Below, in pieces: positions 57,825-64,000 of a stretch of DNA of 64,000 nucleotides. The notes under the pieces were generated by a model. The model had not been told where the DNA came from. It made no database searches and saw only the letters and a list, made by a program, of their open reading frames with translations. The position numbers and the translations under genes were made by a program. The DNA is from Nyssa sinensis (taxonomy: Eukaryota; Streptophyta; Magnoliopsida; Cornales; Nyssaceae): NCBI GenBank assembly GCA_008638375.1, contig CM018035.1, forward strand, positions 9,265,577-9,329,576, in the 5' to 3' direction. Numbering within the stretch: the first letter of the stretch is position 1; each line of letters starts with the position of its first letter.

Positions 57825-60800
57825 GTATAGCTATCAATACTTTTTCTCCAAACTTTTATCATTTTGATTTTAGTTTAGTTAAGCTTTCATATTTGAGGTA
57901 TGTCTGACATATATGCTCTGACCTTGTCGTGCTATTACTTTGTACAGAACCCTTTGATAATAAATATTCAATAACTTAATAATCGCTACTAATTAATAAG
58001 TTTTTGAATGGGTAATACTGTTGTAAGCTTGAGTGCATATGAACTATGACATAAGGATTGAGTTTTTTATTTTTTATCCAAACTACTTTATCTCTAGTTC
58101 CTATGTCATTTAATGATTAAAACAGCCCATCTCATATGTACTCGAGCTTACATTAGCATTATTCTTTTTGAATTTCATACTTATATTACTAAATAATTAA
58201 TAATGTGATCGAAAAATTCCTTTTGTAGAATAATTTGGGGAATATATTATAAAAACACATAATAATACAACATACAGTATAGTGATATAAAAAGTATTAT
58301 CAATTTTTAGAAATAAAAGAAGATATTAGTGGGTTTCCTCTAATTTAAATTAGATATATATATATATATATATATATATTTGTGAAATAAAACTTTATCA
58401 CTCTTGGAAATACATGTTCTATTTTTATGTTTAAAATTGTATGCTTGTAATGTAATTGTTTCGTTATTGGGTCTCCATGGGTTTTTGTGGTGTGGAAGAG
58501 TCTAAATTAAGGTATTTATAATATGAGCTTATTTGTTTGGAGGCTAGAGCAGTCAGCCAGTAAACCTTGCAAAATTGTTCAGTGGCGACTTCTATTTTGG
58601 GATGTAGAATTGACCAGTTACCTATTTCATATTTGGTGTTACTATTGGGTGATCCTCATAGAGTAATGGCAGTTTGGGACCTAGTGGTGGTTGGCAGGCT
58701 AGAAGAGGCATTACTTGTCCGAAGGGGGTTGTAACATTTCTGAAAAGTATTTTATATTCTACATATTTTATGTCGTTATTTTCAGTTATAGCAGCTGGAA
58801 AAACTTCATTGTTATTTTCTGTGGGATGGTCTTGGCGATGAATTTAAGTTTCCTTTAGGGGGATGGAAATGGTTTTCTTCTCCATTTAGGGTTGGTGGCT
58901 TGCATTGTTCAATGTAGCTCTTTTAGAAAAATGACCTTGGAGGTTTGCAACTGCTATGAAACCAAATATGTTATGGAGAACAGTGATTATGAGTAACTAT
59001 GGGGTGGGGAGAGGGTCTTTACTTTGAGAGTGCGAATTTCATTTGGGCTGGTGTTACAGAAGTACATTTGGAGGGGTGGGAAAACTTTTGATAAATTTAT
59101 CCGTTTAAGGGGGGTAATGGTAATTGAGTGCAGTTGTGGTGTGTTCTTCAGTGCGGGGATAATTCGTTGATGGATGAGTTTCCAGTTGTGTTTTTGTCTT
59201 GTGGTTAATAAGGAAGAGTGGGTGGTTGATTTTATGCAGCAAACAGATAATGATATTGTGTGGAATGTTTGGTATGTTTGTATTCCTCAAGATTGAGAGT
59301 TTTATGAGGTTGACAGGTTTTTAGCTCAATTCTATGCTCATTGGGTGGAGGTGGGACGTGAGAAAACGGTGGTTTGGAAGGAATCAAAAGGAGGGCATTT
59401 TATGGTTGAATTGTTTTACGCTGCTGCTCTGAGTCCAGTGGCTGGTGGTTGTGTTTCCTTGGGAGGTTGTGTGGAGGTCAAAGGTTCCATTAAAGGTGGC
59501 TTCTTTTTTCCCAGGTGGTTGTAGTTTTGGGAATAATTTTCATGATTGATAATCTCATTTCTTGACGGTTCATCATGGTGAATTAATGTTATCTTTTTAA
59601 GGTTAATGTTAGATTTGTGGATTATTTAATTTTACATTGTGAGGATGCTAGAGAGATGTTGGTGGAGGTGTAGTCTTTATTTGGAGTTAAGTTGGTCATG
59701 TTGGGGTGAGTGATTGATGAATTATTAAATTGGCGAGATGTAAAAATTTGGAGGAGGAAGAAACATTTAGCAAAGTTCATCCCATCATCGTTTTTTGCCA
59801 TTATTGCCAAATGGGCTGTAGCGGGTTAATTTTTTTTAGAGTTAATTGGCCTCCAATCCTTGCATTATTGACTTTATTATTAGTTAATCCACATTAGTTA
59901 CATTTTTGTTGTAAAGGACATTTTTTTCCCTTTTTTCATTGTAAAATAACTTATGGATTATGTGTAATTTTTTTTATATTTTTCAATGACTAATTTACCC
60001 CTTTTATTTATTATTCTTTTACGTTATTGGATCAACTTTTTTTTTAAAATTTGTTTCTTTATTGATTGATATGATTTTTGGTTAGTTTTTGATTTTTAAT
60101 TTGAATTTGAATACATTCCTTATCTATTTTTGATATCATATATTGCGAATTTTTTGGGCTTGGTCACCTCTTTGTTTGTTTGTTTTTTTTATTCTCTTAT
60201 CCACTGCGAATTTCCTTATCTATTTGGATCTTATCACCCTTTTTTTTTTTCCTTATCTTCTTCTTCTTTCTTTTTTACTGCTTTCTCAACTTTGGTTTAT
60301 GTTAAAAATTATTCGTTGGATTTTCATTCCCAATTAAAATTATTTTATATTCTATTCATAATCAGGTATTTGATTATATATATATATATATATATATAGA
60401 TATTTGGTTTTTTTAATTATTTTTTTCATACTTGTTTTTTGTTAGTTATACACATTATATTCATGATTTTTTCATACAATATTTGTATTATTTACATAGT
60501 ATTTTGTTCATTTTTTATTTTTTTTTATTTTATATAAATTATTCATTAGTCGTTATTGAAATTTTATTTTATATTATATATTTTTTGATCTGTTTTTATA
60601 GTGAATACATCATTGTGTTTGTTTGTTCAATGTTCTGTAAATTTTTACATGTCAGTGTTTTGTTTATTGATCTTTCACTTTTGTGTTAAATGTTTTGTAA
60701 AATTTTACATGTTAGTTATGTTTTATTTTCTTTTATCTTTTTTTTTTTATTAATGTATAGTTTCACAGTTTCATACTGTATATTTTATATTTCACATATT

Positions 60801-63800
60801 TTAACATAAACATACATATGTTTATGCTTTGTTTTATTATAATTTTACTGTATAATTTCATAGTTTCATATTGTATAAAAATTCTTTCTTTTATCTTTTT
60901 TGTTTATGCTTTTTTTTTTTTTTAAATTTCTGATGATATTCGAAATTATAAGGATTTAGAAACTCCAATTTCAATGTCGAAAATAGAATGATTAATGGAT
61001 TGGATCGTGGTTGCCTTTTTCAATAATGGAAACCTCTTCTTTGTTCCGCGGTTACGGAGGGTCATTTTTGTTTTTTGGTAGCTTTTTTTGAGGACTATAT
61101 TGTCCATAAAAATCAACTGAACTTTTTGGATTATAAGAGTTAGAGTTGGACTCTATTATAATTGAAATCTTAACGAATGACCTGTAACCGAATGACCTTT
61201 TTTTTTATTGTATATCTTTCAATTTTATCAATTTTAAGTATATTTGGTGTTATTTTAAAAAAGAGTTAATTATTGAAAAGTCTCTCAAAATAAGTGTCTA
61301 CAAGGTAATGTTCAAGATAAAATAGTTTAATCTCAAAAATCCATCACTTTAGACCTTATGTTAGTTCAAGTCCATATTTTAGTTGGTAGTAATTTTTTAT
61401 GAAAATTTTAACCAAAAATAATTTGGCTTCATCACAAAAAAAACCCTTGAATCGCAATTCTCAAAACCATGGGGAAGAACTCACATCAAAGGGATGTTCC
61501 TCCTCTCGGAATCTCCCGTCGTCAAATTTGTAGCATCCCATCATCTTGGGTCTAAAGATGTGAGTCCACACATTTTATTTGATTGTTCGTCAAAAGATGT
61601 GTACTTTGATCCCGGCTCTCCAATGTTGTGGAGAACTCGTACTGGGACATGTGATTGCAAAATGCACTACGACACTACTTGATGAGGACAAGTCCTCAAT
61701 GGTAGATGCGATAAAAAATAACTCTTTGTGGTTGTCTAAGGAAAATTAAGATCTCATTTGGAGCATCAAGTTGACCAGCTATTTTTTTGTCCGTTAGTGG
61801 AGGACCACACCTCAGTTATATTGCAAATAGCGAAATTCTTCGAGGCCAAAAGGTTCAATTTGGACATATATAAATGGCCTTTTCCATTTGTCACAATTAT
61901 ACCTTCAATCATTTATATTTCAAGACTTTGTAGTGTCGGTACGAAAATTTCTCAGTTTTACTACGTGTCTAATGTATATACATTAGATTGAACCTTTGTT
62001 CATTGGCTTTGTCCAATCATTGAATTTGCAAAAGATTTAACTTTAAAAATGTATTGAAGAGCATCAAGGTTATCGGTCCTTTCCCTTATATACAATGACA
62101 GGTGACTTGATTTTGTAAGAGCATCTGTTGTAACTATTTCATTCCCTTAATTTTTTGTTGTAGTCGATTGTTGTAGTAATTGTCCTATGTACAATTGTCT
62201 CAAGAGAATTATGAAATTTCACTATTCAAAGAACAAAAAGAAATTTCTAGTGTCATTCCACTATATTGAAATTTTGAAAGTGATTAGAGGGATTAAGGAG
62301 CTTTTCCAAATTTCACTAGTCAGAACGCATGGAGCATTTGCAAGTAATGGAATGACAATCCACTGACCCATGCAATTAAACATGAAATCTGGTGTGTAAA
62401 TAAGGAAATTTCTTTATTTTTTGACATAGTAAAATTTCACATGCTTTTTGTAAAGGAAATTTTAGTATTGAATGTAGGAAACAGAGAAATTTTTTTGTTT
62501 TTTGAAACAATGAAATTTTCATGTCGAATTTTTCACAGTAAAAATTCAATATTGCATATTTATTGTATGATTTCCAAGAATTTGTGAAATGATATTTGAG
62601 TACTACTCATCGCAGTAGAAATAATACTTGAGAAAAACCCACCAAAAAAATTGAAAGGAATAGTAGAACGATTTTATTTACCTAAGTAAGGTTGTTAAAT
62701 TTATATGAATTTTAGGCACGTTTTCAAGATCTAGCCAATTTAAACTGTTGAAGGTGATTTGCACTTGTAATTTTTTTCTTCCTCATTTTTCTGGCAAAAC
62801 AACAAAATTTCTCTATTTTCAAGGGGATTTTTTTTTTCCAGAATTTCATGTCTATAGATCTCGATTTTTAGAACCCAAATAATCAATTTAATAGAAAACA
62901 GATTTATAGATTAAACGTTATTGAGTTTTAAAATTTAAAAAAAGTGTTGGAATGCACTATTCAATTACTTACGGAAGTTGTTATGTGCAAAAGTTGTTAT
63001 GCGACTTACAAATATTATTAAAGAAAAGGTATTTTTGTCACAAAAATGTTTAGAGATTTTTTGGGTTAAAATGTTTTGAGTTGGATCTTGTCTTAATTAA
63101 AGACTAATAGAGGGAACTATGGCTGAATGTCCCTTTAGTAAATTTTATTTTTCATCCTCTTTTTTTTGGATTTTTTAATTGGCTTGTGCAAGGTTAGGAT
63201 GAACTCAAATTCAGGATTTTGAGCGTCTTGGTGTTTGTGTTTGTACTTTTGTGCATTCTAATATTTTTCTTACTTTTTGGGAAAAAAAAATTAGAAACAT
63301 TTAATGCTGGACTTTCTACAAATATGTTTCTAGTGAGAAAATGGGAAACAAAATGCATTGCAAGGTGAAATAGGTGTAACTAGTCTATAAGATGGGATGA
63401 ATGACAGTGGTGGAGTTACATAGAATAGGATCAAGTTACTTATTGGGTTACTTAACTGCTGCACAATTCTCTTACTGAGGAATATAATTTATGGAAAGAA
63501 ACAGTGGTGATTACTTATCCCAAAAAAAAAACTGGTGATTGAAAATCATGATTATTCTCTGGCAAGAGTTTGTTAGTGAATTTTTTGTCGTGTTATCTTT
63601 GAAGAATTGAGTTGTTTTCTTTTTTCATTTTTTCGTTGCATCATTTTTTTTTGTTTTTCTCCACTCAGGCAATTTATGTGATATCACGTTGGACGGTTAT
63701 TAATTTTGCCTTTTCTTATTCGTTTTTCTAAAGGGACTTTCTGAAGACAGTGAGACATCTGTTGAGTTTACTTTTTTGGGTTTAAATGTTACCTGGATTC

Positions 63801-64000
63801 CTTGTGTATGGCCTTTTGAGTTTACTGTGATCTGTTTTTAACTGCAGAAACATTTATTCTACTGTTTATTGTGCATGGATATGCACTCACATGTCGGTGT
63901 TTCCATTCTCCTGTTTAAATATCAGTATAAAGACATCAAATTTGTTATTTGTTCATGGCTACTAGAATTCTTTTTTCATTATCCTGAATAAATCGTTTAT
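57825..64000 (+). other. intron 1 of the HDA6-like gene, over 6.1 kb and open at the window end
   Basis: From the donor at 57825 to the window edge no frame resembles the rest of a deacetylase, so exon 2 lies beyond 64000 unless the gene is truncated. The intron holds (TA)n runs (about 58352-58379 and 60377-60397), a LINE relic (58600-59820) and T-rich DNA, including repeated ACATGT(C/T)AGT phrases at 60648 and 60707. A 62-aa frame at 61494-61682 and a 77-aa frame at 61758-61991 are unrecognised and probably chance. Confidence 0.75.
58600..59820 (+). mobile_element. decayed L1-type LINE, ORF2 3' portion
   Basis: Several broken frames on + give the C-terminal reverse transcriptase and zinc-binding domain of plant L1 elements in the right order. 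At 58621 there is PISYLVLLLGDPHRVMAVWD (family pattern P-SYLG-PLG). The phrases LHCYFLWD and then RVGGLH follow at about 58810-58905. At 59371 comes VWKESKGGHFMVELFYAA, then PWEVVWRSKVPLKVA near 59460 in a second frame. DYLILHCEDARE at about 59617 is followed by SLFGVKLV. Multiple stops and frame changes show long decay. It has the same orientation as the host gene. Confidence 0.8.

Noticed and set aside
58600..59820. Reading the LINE phrases as missing HDA6 exons
   Set aside because: The phrases match reverse transcriptase and zinc-binding domains of L1 elements, not a deacetylase.

Overview
This is AT-rich nuclear DNA of a flowering plant, almost certainly a eudicot. The evidence is plant-specific gene families with plant-type introns, microsatellites, plant LTR retrotransposons, MITEs (miniature inverted-repeat transposons) and a LINE relic. 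Species was not determined. Gene density is low: three recognisable host genes in 64 kb, the rest being repeat-derived or unrecognised intergenic DNA.

Genes. (1) An intronless ARMADILLO-REPEAT-ONLY (ARO) family gene on + at 4178-5986, complete at 602 aa. (2) A three-exon R2R3-MYB transcription factor gene on - at 16246-17522, 353 aa after splicing, with exon sizes and phases typical of the family. (3) The first coding exon of a class I (RPD3-type) histone deacetylase, closest to plant HDA6, on + at 57282-57824. Its second exon is not in the window, so intron 1 is longer than 6.1 kb and carries a decayed L1-type LINE. The three genes have no visible functional link.

Repeats. The centre is a three-layer nest. 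A Mutator-like MITE (25606-41211) was hit by an LTR element now left as a 4.0-kb solo LTR (26137-41054, duplicated target AAAGG). That solo LTR was later hit by a 10.9-kb Ty3/Gypsy element in the opposite orientation (27599-38480, duplicated target TAGCC). By eye the two 3,082-bp LTRs of the inner element differ at one position, so it inserted very recently. Its interior keeps only a shortened gag ORF with two zinc knuckles and a broken integrase, so it must have been mobilised in trans. The solo LTR is a relative of it: termini and a three-unit dyad module with the same spacing (160 then about 145 bp) are shared.

Around this lie several Mutator-like foldback MITEs with long inverted ends, a hAT-like element with a perfect 8-bp duplication, a further MITE with a perfect 9-bp duplication, tRNA-derived SINE-like units, and tandem duplications with periods from 52 to about 300 bp. 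No CRISPR array, rRNA gene or convincing functional tRNA gene was seen. The long stretches 6.0-15.6 kb, 17.9-20.5 kb and 44.6-53.8 kb hold nothing I recognise as protein-coding.
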